Positions 1-5,366 are shown, counted from the stretch's first letter. The stretch is DNA of 6,543 nucleotides from JAAETI01 sp964195945 (GCA_964195945.1 CAXMRC010000097.1:1-6543); one strand, 5' to 3'. A program made the numbers and translations. The notes: generated from the sequence alone by a model not told the origin.

Positions 1-141
1 GAGACTTCTGTCTTGGACGACGGCTGGACCGTGGTGACTCAAGACGGCAAGCTGTCGGCACACTGGGAGCACACCGTGCTCATCACAAACGAAGGCCCTG
101 TCGTCTCGACACTTCCTGAGCCATTGTTGATTGCGGGCTAG
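1..141 (+). CDS. map: Methionine aminopeptidase type I, C-terminal fragment
   Basis: This is the 3' end of a gene that begins before the window; 46 residues and a TAG stop are visible in frame 1. The enzyme removes the initiator methionine from nascent proteins in the cytosol and uses two divalent metal ions. The segment SAHWEHTVLITNEGP is the family's conserved C-terminal block. The glutamate of WEHT (codon 67-69) corresponds to the last metal-ligand Glu of the pita-bread fold (E235 in E. coli). The tail after it (LPEPLLIAG) is short, as usual for type I enzymes. In Actinobacteria map normally sits after secY and adk and just before infA; here the downstream infA is displaced by about 1.56 kb. 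The assignment is firm despite truncation by the window edge. Confidence 0.93.
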   Translation, partial: ETSVLDDGWTVVTQDGKLSAHWEHTVLITNEGPVVSTLPEPLLIAG

Positions 142-158
142 ACCGCAACCGCTGCTTG

Positions 159-173
159 GGCTCTCAGCGAGCC
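159..173 (+). terminator. Weak hairpin after map (possible terminator)
   Basis: GGCTC (159-163) and GAGCC (169-173) form a 5-bp stem with a 5-base loop, 18 bases after the map stop. There is no T-run after it, so it could be a weak or Rho-dependent end of the upstream transcript, or chance. The location between map and a separately promoted gene is the main support. Confidence 0.2.
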
Positions 174-311
174 ATCCAAACGGACTACCCGGCCGCACTC
201 ATCGGAGGCGTTTTGCCTGGACAAACAGCTAGATCAACAGAGACCTCACCTGCTGACCGATCCGTAAACACGAACTTGGTGACTCCCGCTACACCGACTA
301 CACAAGTCTCA

Positions 312-343
312 TTGACTTCTTCAAGATGTTGGGAACCATTCCC
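312..343 (+). promoter_or_regulatory. Possible promoter/operator of the lipoprotein gene
   Basis: TTGACT (312-317) is a good -35 hexamer. At the expected spacing the -10 region reads ACCATT (335-340), which is poor, so this is a weak candidate for a housekeeping sigma factor. The perfect inverted repeat GGGAA-CCA-TTCCC (331-343) lies over the same -10 region, where an operator could sit. It ends 44 bases before the proposed GTG start. This is inference from position and symmetry only. Confidence 0.2.
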
Positions 344-387
344 GTCTGTTGGGCTCGAATCGATACCAAGGGAAAGCCGATTGCACA

Positions 388-1035
388 GTGATTTCCACAT
401 CACCATTGCCAACCAGACGGGCAAGAGCCGTCAAGGCAAGTTCAACGATCGTTCTCTTGATCGCACTAGCGACGACCATGACGGGATGCTCTACACCGAG
501 CGGAGAAGCCCCTGCGATAGCGCTCGAGCAAACCAGTGCTGCGCCAACTACAACGCAGTCGCCGACGGGTGACACTGGGAACCCAGGACCTCCTGATGGT
601 CCGATGATCGATATGGCTCGAATCGACGGCCCAGCAGTCCAGGGCTACGCAGCACGGCACGGTGTCACACCGGACCAAGCCAGAGAGATCATTATCTGGC
701 AAACAGAAGTCACCGAGCAACTGGGGCGTGTCACCAGCGTCGCCGGTCCCCGATATGCAGGAGCAAGGTTCTTGCCGCTGGAGGAGAACGGTGGTCAGGC
801 CATAGTCGCGATATACATCGCAGACCCAACCGACGACGACATCGCTGCTGTATCGAAACTTGATGGCGCCCGTCTTGTGGAGGCGATCGGTGGAATGGAT
901 GAACTCGATCAGATCGTCGCTGAGGCAGCAGCAGCAGCACAAGCCGAGCGCCCAGATGCCTGGATATCAGTGGTGATCGATCCCGCTACCGGCGAGGTCG
1001 AGGTTTCCTACGAATATGTCGTCCTAGACGAATAG
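388..1035 (+). CDS. Predicted lipoprotein with a serine-protease pro-domain-like region
   Basis: This encodes a 215-residue protein with a lipoprotein signal: basic n-region (RRARAVK, residues 10-16), hydrophobic stretch (about 17-31) and lipobox MTGC with Cys34 as the likely lipidated residue. Residues 35-72 are a low-complexity Ser/Thr/Pro/Gly linker, as is usual for surface-tethered proteins. Residues about 86-210 recall the pro-domain of streptogrisin/alpha-lytic-type secreted proteases: a helical block (HGVTPDQAREI), a Gly-aromatic turn with a strand (YAGARF, 123-128; IVAIYI, 139-144), a helix (residues 170-184) and a closing strand (IDPATGEVEV). No trypsin-like catalytic domain follows, so its function is unknown; a protease-inhibitor or folding role is only a guess. 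I chose the GTG at 388 because it directly precedes the n-region and has GGGAAAG 11 bases upstream; an in-frame TTG at 349 would add 13 residues. The gene sits alone between map and infA. The lipoprotein call is good, the pro-domain similarity moderate. Confidence 0.75.
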   Translation: MISTSPLPTRRARAVKASSTIVLLIALATTMTGCSTPSGEAPAIALEQTSAAPTTTQSPTGDTGNPGPPDGPMIDMARIDGPAVQGYAARHGVTPDQAREIIIWQTEVTEQLGRVTSVAGPRYAGARFLPLEENGGQAIVAIYIADPTDDDIAAVSKLDGARLVEAIGGMDELDQIVAEAAAAAQAERPDAWISVVIDPATGEVEVSYEYVVLDE

Positions 1036-1048
1036 CCCAATCAGGGCT
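1034..1048 (+). terminator. Small hairpin at the lipoprotein stop codon
   Basis: AGCCC (1034-1038) pairs with GGGCT (1044-1048) around AATCA, starting inside the last base of the TAG stop. The stem is only 5 bp and is followed by TTGG rather than a T-run. It may help end the lipoprotein transcript but is weak as an intrinsic terminator. Confidence 0.25.
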
Positions 1049-1557
1049 TGGACCATAGCTGATCGGTTTCGCCCATCCTCTTGTCGTTCTCCCGCTAGCC
1101 GAGCAGGCGCACCACTGGCGGGCTGAGGCCGCGGAGCCGAGGACGTGGGAACAGTCCGGAGGAGTCGCCTAGTGGTTCATGGCCCCAAACTGCAGGTAGC
1201 GATGTTCAGCAACGACGACCAACCCGACTCACCACTCGTGGCCGAGTTCGCCGCAAGGGCCAGAGAGATGCGGGTACCGTCCGCCACCTAGCTCAGGGAC
1301 TGAGCGAGTGTGATTGGCGCCCGCGAGATCCGCACCAACCAAGTCGCGGTCGAGAAGTGCCTGGCAGTCCTCGGCGGGGAAGGCGGGCACGACAGTAGAG
1401 GAGGCCGCAAGGCCATCAATCAGTTCGGATTCGGTCGAGCTCATTTTTGTATTTCGTGGATCGCACCAGCGAGGATTATCCGCTCGGTGAGCCTGTCGGC
1501 CGGTCCCGAGCGGAATTGAGAGCATGAGCGATGCTTTCGGCAATTGTCCAGAAACCC
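1049..1557. other. Long stretch with no convincing gene
   Basis: About 510 bases separate the lipoprotein gene from the infA promoter region. The frames here are short, lack ribosome-binding sites and match no family I recognise. The best are a 70-codon - strand frame from an ATG at 1444 down to 1229 (starts MSSTESELIDGLAAS), a 29-codon + strand frame at 1202-1291, and a + strand frame at 1310-1519. The base composition is similar to the coding parts, so a decayed gene is possible. I see no tRNA, terminal inverted repeats, CRISPR repeats or insertion-sequence ends. In this gene cluster such a gap is unusually long. Confidence 0.6.
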
Positions 1558-1586
1558 TTGTACCGCGTCGCAACACCGTTTACATT
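1558..1586 (+). promoter_or_regulatory. Upstream candidate promoter for the infA operon
   Basis: TTGTAC (1558-1563), a 17-base spacer and TACATT (1581-1586) have the geometry of a sigma-70-type promoter. The -10 fits the actinobacterial TANNNT pattern; the -35 keeps only TTG. Transcription would begin near 1593, giving a leader of about 108 bases before infA. It is secondary to the better -10 at 1660. Confidence 0.3.
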
Positions 1587-1636
1587 GGCGTAACGGCAGC
1601 TTTCCACGAGGCAGCATGCGGTAGCTCGCGTGCGAT

Positions 1637-1665
1637 TTGCTCATGCCATTAGGAGTTCCTATAGT
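1637..1665 (+). promoter_or_regulatory. Likely main promoter of the infA-rplQ operon
   Basis: TATAGT (1660-1665) matches the consensus -10 at five of six bases. TTGCTC (1637-1642) stands 17 bases upstream and keeps the TTG of a -35. The start site would fall near 1672, only about 29 bases before the infA GTG, so the transcript would begin at the foot of the hairpin at 1672-1691. The spacer contains AGGAG within the inverted repeat TAGGA-GT-TCCTA (1650-1661), which might be an operator. A local promoter makes sense because infA is cut off from map by the inserted region. Not experimentally supported. Confidence 0.45.
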
Positions 1666-1671
1666 TGCCGT

Positions 1672-1691
1672 CCGGCCCATGTCCGGGCTGG
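1672..1691 (+). promoter_or_regulatory. Leader hairpin covering the infA ribosome-binding site
   Basis: CCGGCCC (1672-1678) pairs with GGGCTGG (1685-1691) around ATGTCC, giving 7 bp including one G-T wobble. The only Shine-Dalgarno-like bases near the infA GTG are the GGGA at 1690-1693 and the G-rich 3' arm itself, so the fold would partly hide them. This suggests translational control of infA, or 5'-end protection of the mRNA. The pairing is seen directly; the regulatory role is inferred. Confidence 0.35.
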
Positions 1692-1700
1692 GATTTTCTT

Positions 1701-1922
1701 GTGGCAAAAAAAGATGACGTAATTGAGGTAATTGGTACCGTCGTCGAGCCTCTTCCGAACGCAATGTTCAGGGTGAAGCTCGACAACGGACATGAGGTGT
1801 TGTGTCACATCTCGGGGAAGATGCGGATGCACTACATCCGGATACTTCCTGGAGATAAGGTGCGCATCGAGATGTCTCCGTATGACCTCGAGCGCGGACG
1901 AATTATTTACAGGTACCGATGA
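1701..1922 (+). CDS. infA: Translation initiation factor IF-1
   Basis: The product is a complete 73-residue IF-1, a single OB-fold (S1-like) protein. It binds the 30S A site during initiation and works with IF-2 and IF-3. The sequence is nearly consensus: AKKDDVIEVIGTVVEPLPNA, then FRVKLDNGHEVL, HISGKMRMHYIRILPGDKV and SPYDLERGRIIYRYR. The start is the GTG at 1701, which gives the standard N-terminus MAKKD; an upstream in-frame ATG at 1665 would add 12 residues unlike any IF-1. The Shine-Dalgarno is weak (GGGA, 1690-1693) and lies against the leader hairpin. The stop overlaps the rpmJ start as ATGA (1919-1922), so the two are likely translationally coupled. It is the first gene of the alpha operon here. 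Confidence 0.97.
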   Translation: MAKKDDVIEVIGTVVEPLPNAMFRVKLDNGHEVLCHISGKMRMHYIRILPGDKVRIEMSPYDLERGRIIYRYR

Positions 1923-2032
1923 AAGTATCAGCCTCGGTAAAAAAGATGTGTGAAAAGTGCCGGGTTATCCGCCGGCACGGACGCGTGTGGGTGGTTTGTT
2001 CCAACCCGCGCCATAAGCAGCGTCAGGGGTAA
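1919..2032 (+). CDS. rpmJ: 50S ribosomal protein bL36
   Basis: This 37-residue protein is the smallest component of the large subunit. It is the zinc-containing (C+) form: Cys11, Cys14, Cys27 and His32 make the C-x2-C-x12-C-x4-H site (KMCEKC, VVCSNPRHKQRQG). It reads MKVSASVKKMCEKCRVIRR at the start, full family length. The ATG overlaps the last codon and stop of infA (ATGA). Its own end, CAGGGG just before TAA, supplies the Shine-Dalgarno for rpsM. Keeping the zinc form means this copy would be the zinc-replete paralogue; no C- copy is visible in the window. Confidence 0.96.
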   Translation: MKVSASVKKMCEKCRVIRRHGRVWVVCSNPRHKQRQG

Positions 2033-2039
2033 TAGATTT

Positions 2040-2417
2040 ATGGCTCGTATTGCGGGAACCGACCTTCCTAGAGATAAGCGTGTCGAAATTGGTCTCACCT
2101 ACATTTTTGGGGTGGGGCTTAGGACGTCACATATGATTGTTGATGATCTCGAGATTGATCGAGGTACTCAGGTGAGGGATCTCACTGATAGTGAGGTCGT
2201 GAGCATCCGTCAGTACATAGATGCCAATCTGACTGTCGAAGGTGATCTGCGGCGCGAAGTCGCACAGAACATCAAGCGAAAGATTGAGATTGGTTCGTAC
2301 CAGGGTTTCCGGCATCGCCGTGGTCTCCCGGTACGCGGGCAGCGCACCCACACAAATGCGCGTACTCGTAAGGGCAGAGCAGTTGCCATTGCGGGTAGGA
2401 AAAAGGTCACCAAGTAG
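2040..2417 (+). CDS. rpsM: 30S ribosomal protein uS13
   Basis: The product is a 125-residue uS13, which sits on the head of the small subunit, contacts uL5/uL31 across the subunit bridge and touches P-site tRNA with its C-terminal tail. Conserved blocks are MARIAGTDLPRDKRVEIGLTY, the helix-hairpin-helix region GVGLRTSH (24-31), VEGDLRREV (66-74) and the nucleic-acid-binding RHRRGLPVRGQRT (91-103) with TNARTRKG (105-112). The tail after RKG reads RAVAIAGRKKVTK, whereas the usual form is PRKTVAGKKK, so several basic residues are replaced. The ATG at 2040 is 7 bases after rpmJ; AGGGG at 2025-2029 is the ribosome-binding site, and an upstream in-frame start at 1950 would overlap rpmJ and is rejected. 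Third-position GC is clearly lower than in rpsK. Confidence 0.96.
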   Translation: MARIAGTDLPRDKRVEIGLTYIFGVGLRTSHMIVDDLEIDRGTQVRDLTDSEVVSIRQYIDANLTVEGDLRREVAQNIKRKIEIGSYQGFRHRRGLPVRGQRTHTNARTRKGRAVAIAGRKKVTK

Positions 2418-2437
2418 CGGTCGCGGAGAGGTAGCAA

Positions 2438-2827
2438 GTGGCGAAGCCCCAGCAGCGCAGCCGGCGCAAGGTCAAGCGGAATATTTCGCATGGTCAAGCG
2501 CACATCAAGGCGAGCTTCAACAACACAATCATCACCATTACCGATCAGGAAGGTCGGGTCCTCGGTTGGACCTCTGGCGGTTCGGTCGGTTTCAAGGGTT
2601 CACGAAAGTCAACCCCCTACGCGGCCCAGGTCGCAGCCGAGCAGGCAGCCCGCAAAGCAGGCGAGATGGGGATGCGCAAGCTCGACGTCATCGTCGCCGG
2701 GTCCGGATCTGGTCGTGAGACCGCCGTTCGCACGTTGCAGAACATGGGCATCGAGGTGACCGGCATCAGAGACGTCACACCAGTCCCACATAACGGCTGC
2801 CGACCCAAGAAGCGAAAGGGTCGTTAG
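2438..2827 (+). CDS. rpsK: 30S ribosomal protein uS11
   Basis: The product is a 129-residue uS11, part of the platform of the 30S subunit near the mRNA exit and the E site. It has a basic N-terminal extension (residues 1-14, QQRSRRKVKR), then HIKASFNNTIITITD, the Gly/Ser-rich SGGSVGFKGSRKSTPYAAQ, and the end TPVPHNGCRPKKRKGR. The Asn-Gly in PHNGCRP is the site that forms iso-aspartate in E. coli S11. The usual PP after CR is a single P here. The start is GTG at 2438, with GGAGAGG (2425-2431) six bases upstream. The gap to rpsM is 20 bases and to rpsD only 2. Codon use is strongly GC-ending, unlike the preceding gene. Confidence 0.97.
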   Translation: MAKPQQRSRRKVKRNISHGQAHIKASFNNTIITITDQEGRVLGWTSGGSVGFKGSRKSTPYAAQVAAEQAARKAGEMGMRKLDVIVAGSGSGRETAVRTLQNMGIEVTGIRDVTPVPHNGCRPKKRKGR

Positions 2828-2829
2828 AG

Positions 2830-3435
2830 ATGGCTCGTTACACAGGTCCTCGCACCAAGGTCAGCCGTCGCTCCCGGCAGCTGCTCGATGAGAACAAGGC
2901 AAAGTATTTCGATCGGCGTCCTTACCCACCGGGTGAGCACGGCCGGGGTCGCATTCGTGAGTCCCAGTATCTCGTCCAGCTTCGCGAGAAGCAGAAACTG
3001 CGTCACATGTACGGCGTTCTCGAGAAACAGTTCCGCCGCTACTACAAAGAGGCCAACCGCCAATCCGGCATTACCGGTACGGCACTTCTTCAGATTCTCG
3101 AGTCCCGTCTCGACAATGTTGTTTATCGCAGCGGCCTGGCTCGGACTCGTCCGCAGGCACGGCAGCTGGTCAACCACGGCCATTTCCTTGTAAATGGTAA
3201 GAAGGTCGACATCCCCTCGTACCAGGTACGGGTTGGCGATGTCGTGTCCATCAAGGAACGCAGCAAAGACACCTTCTCGGTGCAACACGCTATCGACACC
3301 ATCGACCGTTCGGCGCCAGAGTGGCTCGACGTTGACGTTGAAAGGCGCGTCGCCACGGTGTCGCTGGTTCCTAGCCGCGAACAGATCGACACAGAGATCA
3401 AAGAACAGCTAATCGTCGAGCTTTACTCGAAGTAG
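2830..3435 (+). CDS. rpsD: 30S ribosomal protein uS4 (cysteine-free form)
   Basis: This is a 201-residue uS4, a primary 16S rRNA binder that starts 30S assembly and also lines the mRNA entry channel. The N-terminal part (1-90) carries RRPYPPGEHGRGR and MYGVLEKQFRRYYKEA. The S4 RNA-binding domain covers about 91-155 (ESRLDNVVYRSGLARTRPQARQ, then NGKKVDIPSYQV). The end is the typical EREQ-like segment and QLIVELYSK. There is no cysteine in the protein, so this is the zinc-independent (C-) variant, as in mycobacteria. The ATG follows the rpsK stop by two bases and must be coupled to it; no separate Shine-Dalgarno is needed or strong, although AAAGGG ends rpsK. In many bacteria uS4 represses its own operon; nothing here proves that. 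Confidence 0.97.
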   Translation: MARYTGPRTKVSRRSRQLLDENKAKYFDRRPYPPGEHGRGRIRESQYLVQLREKQKLRHMYGVLEKQFRRYYKEANRQSGITGTALLQILESRLDNVVYRSGLARTRPQARQLVNHGHFLVNGKKVDIPSYQVRVGDVVSIKERSKDTFSVQHAIDTIDRSAPEWLDVDVERRVATVSLVPSREQIDTEIKEQLIVELYSK

Positions 3436-3462
3436 CCCTAGTCCGAGTCGGAGGAGCAGAGC

Positions 3463-4413
3463 GTGCTCATCGTCCAGCGTCCCCATATTGAAGAAGAGCA
3501 AATAAGCGACAACCGTTCGAGGTTCGTCGTCGAACCGCTCGAGCCCGGTTTCGGTCATACGCTGGGTAATACCCTGCGTCGTGCCTTACTGGCGCGTATC
3601 CCCGGTGCAGCGATTACGTCTGTACGGATTGAGGGTGTTCACCACGAATTCTCCACCATTGACGGTGTTGTAGAAGACGTAGTTGACTTTATTCTCAACC
3701 TGAAGCGGGTCGTGCTGCATATCGATGCCGAGGGTCCCCAGACTGTCTATCTGTCCGCCAAGGGTGCGGGTAACGTGACTGCTGGAGATCTAAAGGTCCC
3801 GGCTGGAGTGGAGATTGTCAACACCGACCTCCACCTGGCAACAATGTCAGCTTCCGGTCAGCTCGAGGTCGAGATGACCGCAGAGCGGGGTGTCGGCTAC
3901 CGCAGCGCCGAGCACAACAGCAAGAGCGACACGATCGGTGTTATCCCGATCGATTCGATCTTCTCTCCGGTTCGCAAAGTCGCCTTCCGTGTCGACGACA
4001 CGCAGGTAGGCATGGTTACCAACTTCGACAAGCTGGTCATCGATGTCGAGACCGACTCTTCCCTGACGCCGAGCGAGGCCGTTTCCTCAGCAGGGAAGAC
4101 GCTCCGCGAGCTTCTTGGCTTGTTCGCAGACATGGACGAGGGCATTGGCCTTGAGCTCGGTGACGTTATTACCGCAGAGTCCACCTCTCCTGACCTCGAC
4201 CTTCCGATCGAAGCTCTCGATCTTTCCGAGCGTCCCCGCAACTGCCTGCGCCGGGCGCAGATCCAGACAGTTGGGGAGCTCGTCGAGAAGAACGAAGAAG
4301 AGTTGCTCAACATCACCAACTTCGGTCAGAAGAGCCTCGAAGAGGTTTCTGCCAAGCTCGATGAGCTTGGTCTCTCGCTGACTCACTCTGGTGAATCGTC
4401 GGAGGACGTCTGA
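3463..4413 (+). CDS. rpoA: DNA-directed RNA polymerase subunit alpha
   Basis: The alpha subunit dimerises to nucleate RNA polymerase assembly and contacts UP elements and activators. The 316-residue product has a complete N-terminal domain (1 to about 230) with LEPGFGHTLGNTLRRALLARIPG (dimer interface, from 26) and HNSKSDTIGVIPIDSIFSPV (151-170). A short acidic linker (about 231-247) and the C-terminal domain (about 248-306) follow. In that domain Arg257, Asn260, Cys261, Gly288, Lys290, Ser291 and Glu294 align with the E. coli DNA-contact set R265, N268, C269, G296, K298, S299 and E302, so UP-element recognition is probably intact. The start is GTG at 3463 with an excellent GGAGGAG (3450-3456). 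The stop TGA overlaps the rplQ ATG by one base. Full length for Actinobacteria, nothing odd. Confidence 0.98.
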   Translation: MLIVQRPHIEEEQISDNRSRFVVEPLEPGFGHTLGNTLRRALLARIPGAAITSVRIEGVHHEFSTIDGVVEDVVDFILNLKRVVLHIDAEGPQTVYLSAKGAGNVTAGDLKVPAGVEIVNTDLHLATMSASGQLEVEMTAERGVGYRSAEHNSKSDTIGVIPIDSIFSPVRKVAFRVDDTQVGMVTNFDKLVIDVETDSSLTPSEAVSSAGKTLRELLGLFADMDEGIGLELGDVITAESTSPDLDLPIEALDLSERPRNCLRRAQIQTVGELVEKNEEELLNITNFGQKSLEEVSAKLDELGLSLTHSGESSEDV

Positions 4414-4763
4414 TGCCAAAGCCGAAGAAGGGACCCCGCCTCGGGGGGAGCCCATCGCACCAGCGCAAGATCCTGGCCAACCTGGCAGCATCGCTGATCA
4501 AGGAAGGGCGGGTCACGACGACCGCAGCCCGTGCCAAGGTGCTCCGTCCCTACGTTGAGAAGATGATTACCAAGGCTCGTCGTGGTGACTTGCACGCTCG
4601 TCGCATGGTTCTCCGCAAGATCCAAAACAACGATGTGGTTACCAAGCTCTTTGACGACGTCGGACCGCGTTTCGCAGATCGTGACGGCGGCTACACCCGT
4701 ATCGTCAAGCTGCCACCGCGACGTGGTGATGGCGCCGAAATGGCCATCATCGAATTCGTCTAG
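4413..4763 (+). CDS. rplQ: 50S ribosomal protein bL17
   Basis: This 116-residue bL17 is a component near the peptide exit tunnel of the 50S subunit. It has the family start PKPKKGPRLGGSPSHQRK, the helical core NLAASLIKEGRVTTTAARAK and the end DRDGGYTRIVKLPPRRGDGAEMAIIEFV. It stops right after the conserved core, so it lacks the long Ala/Lys/Glu tail seen in mycobacterial homologues. The ATG shares its A with the rpoA stop (TGATG, 4411-4415), and GGAGGA (4401-4406) inside the rpoA end is its ribosome-binding site. No hairpin with a T-run follows, so the transcript may run into the NUDIX gene. truA, often next in other bacteria, is absent. Confidence 0.97.
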   Translation: MPKPKKGPRLGGSPSHQRKILANLAASLIKEGRVTTTAARAKVLRPYVEKMITKARRGDLHARRMVLRKIQNNDVVTKLFDDVGPRFADRDGGYTRIVKLPPRRGDGAEMAIIEFV

Positions 4764-4793
4764 AAACAGGGCTGCTTTCTCCGCTCGACTTGG

Positions 4794-5366
4794 ATGAGGC
4801 ACGCAACGTTGACTGAGCAAGTGAGTCGCGTCTCCAACCTTCGCACGCTCCTTGAAGCGTATGCCCCGGAACCGGGGGAGATCGATTCTGTGGCGGCCGT
4901 CCTCGCCCTGATCTCTGCCGAGTCCCATGCTTTGTCAGACGATCATTACGACCCTGGGCACGTCACCGCCAGCGCATTCGTGATCGACAGGAGTCACACC
5001 AGACTCCTTCTGATTCATCATGGCAAGCTTCATCTTTGGTTACAGCCCGGTGGTCACGTCGATGCCGGTGAGGAAGTTCTCGCCGCTGCCGTGCGCGAGG
5101 TTGAGGAGGAGACCGGCATTGTCGCCGTTCCGTTCCACGTTGGCCTATTTGACGTTGACGTGCATGCCATTCCGGCCAATGGCGGACGGCCCCCTCATAA
5201 CCACTACGACGTCCGATTTCTGCTCGAAGCAACCAATGAGGACTTCTCCGACTCCGACGAGGTGCTCGGGGTCCGCTGGGTTCTGTTCGACGACGTGCCA
5301 GACTTGGCTGCAGACACGTCAGTCCTCAGACCCACCGCCAAGCTCAAGAGACTGTTCAATTCCTAG
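4794..5366 (+). CDS. NUDIX hydrolase family protein
   Basis: This predicted cytosolic enzyme would hydrolyse a nucleoside-diphosphate-linked substrate. The full NUDIX box is at residues 87-109, G-x5-E-x7-R-E-V-E-E-E-T-G-I, with the catalytic REVEEE motif intact (101-106). The domain starts around residue 55 (HVTASAFVIDRSHTRLLLI) and is preceded by a helical N-terminal part (LRTLLEAYAPEP...). The motif WLQPGGHVDAGE is typical of the broad ADP-ribose/housecleaning group, but the substrate cannot be read from sequence. Full length is 190 residues from the ATG at 4794, which has no clear ribosome-binding site. An in-frame TTG at 4809 has GGATGAGG (4792-4799) nine bases upstream and may be the true start (185 residues); a GTG at 4821 is a third option. 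The 30-base gap from rplQ allows co-transcription with the ribosomal genes. The stop codon shares CTAG with the convergent gene. Confidence 0.9.
   Translation: MRHATLTEQVSRVSNLRTLLEAYAPEPGEIDSVAAVLALISAESHALSDDHYDPGHVTASAFVIDRSHTRLLLIHHGKLHLWLQPGGHVDAGEEVLAAAVREVEEETGIVAVPFHVGLFDVDVHAIPANGGRPPHNHYDVRFLLEATNEDFSDSDEVLGVRWVLFDDVPDLAADTSVLRPTAKLKRLFNS

Noticed and set aside
466..942. - strand frame opposite the lipoprotein gene
   Set aside because: Shadow of a well-supported gene; its Cys run is the complement of the GCA (Ala) repeat.
1189..1198. AACTGCAGGT, also present at 6351-6360, as a dispersed repeat
   Set aside because: Only 10 bases are shared and the flanks differ; chance is sufficient.
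1202..1291. 29-codon + strand frame opening MFSNDDQPDSPL
   Set aside because: Too short, no Shine-Dalgarno of quality and no known relative.
1229..1444. 70-codon - strand frame in the map-infA gap
   Set aside because: No ribosome-binding site (AAAA directly before the ATG) and no recognisable family; mentioned only as a possible remnant.
1310..1519. 69-codon + strand frame
   Set aside because: Composition and sequence do not look like a protein, and the start has no ribosome-binding site.
1441..1764. - strand frame across the infA start
   Set aside because: Antisense shadow of the infA promoter and 5' end, rich in Arg and Cys, without family resemblance.
4763..4780. Imperfect hairpin GAAACAG/CTGCTTTC after rplQ as a terminator
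   Set aside because: Short with a bulge, 2-base loop and no T-run.
4383..4928. 181-codon - strand frame opposite rplQ
   Set aside because: Antisense shadow of rplQ and the start of the NUDIX gene.
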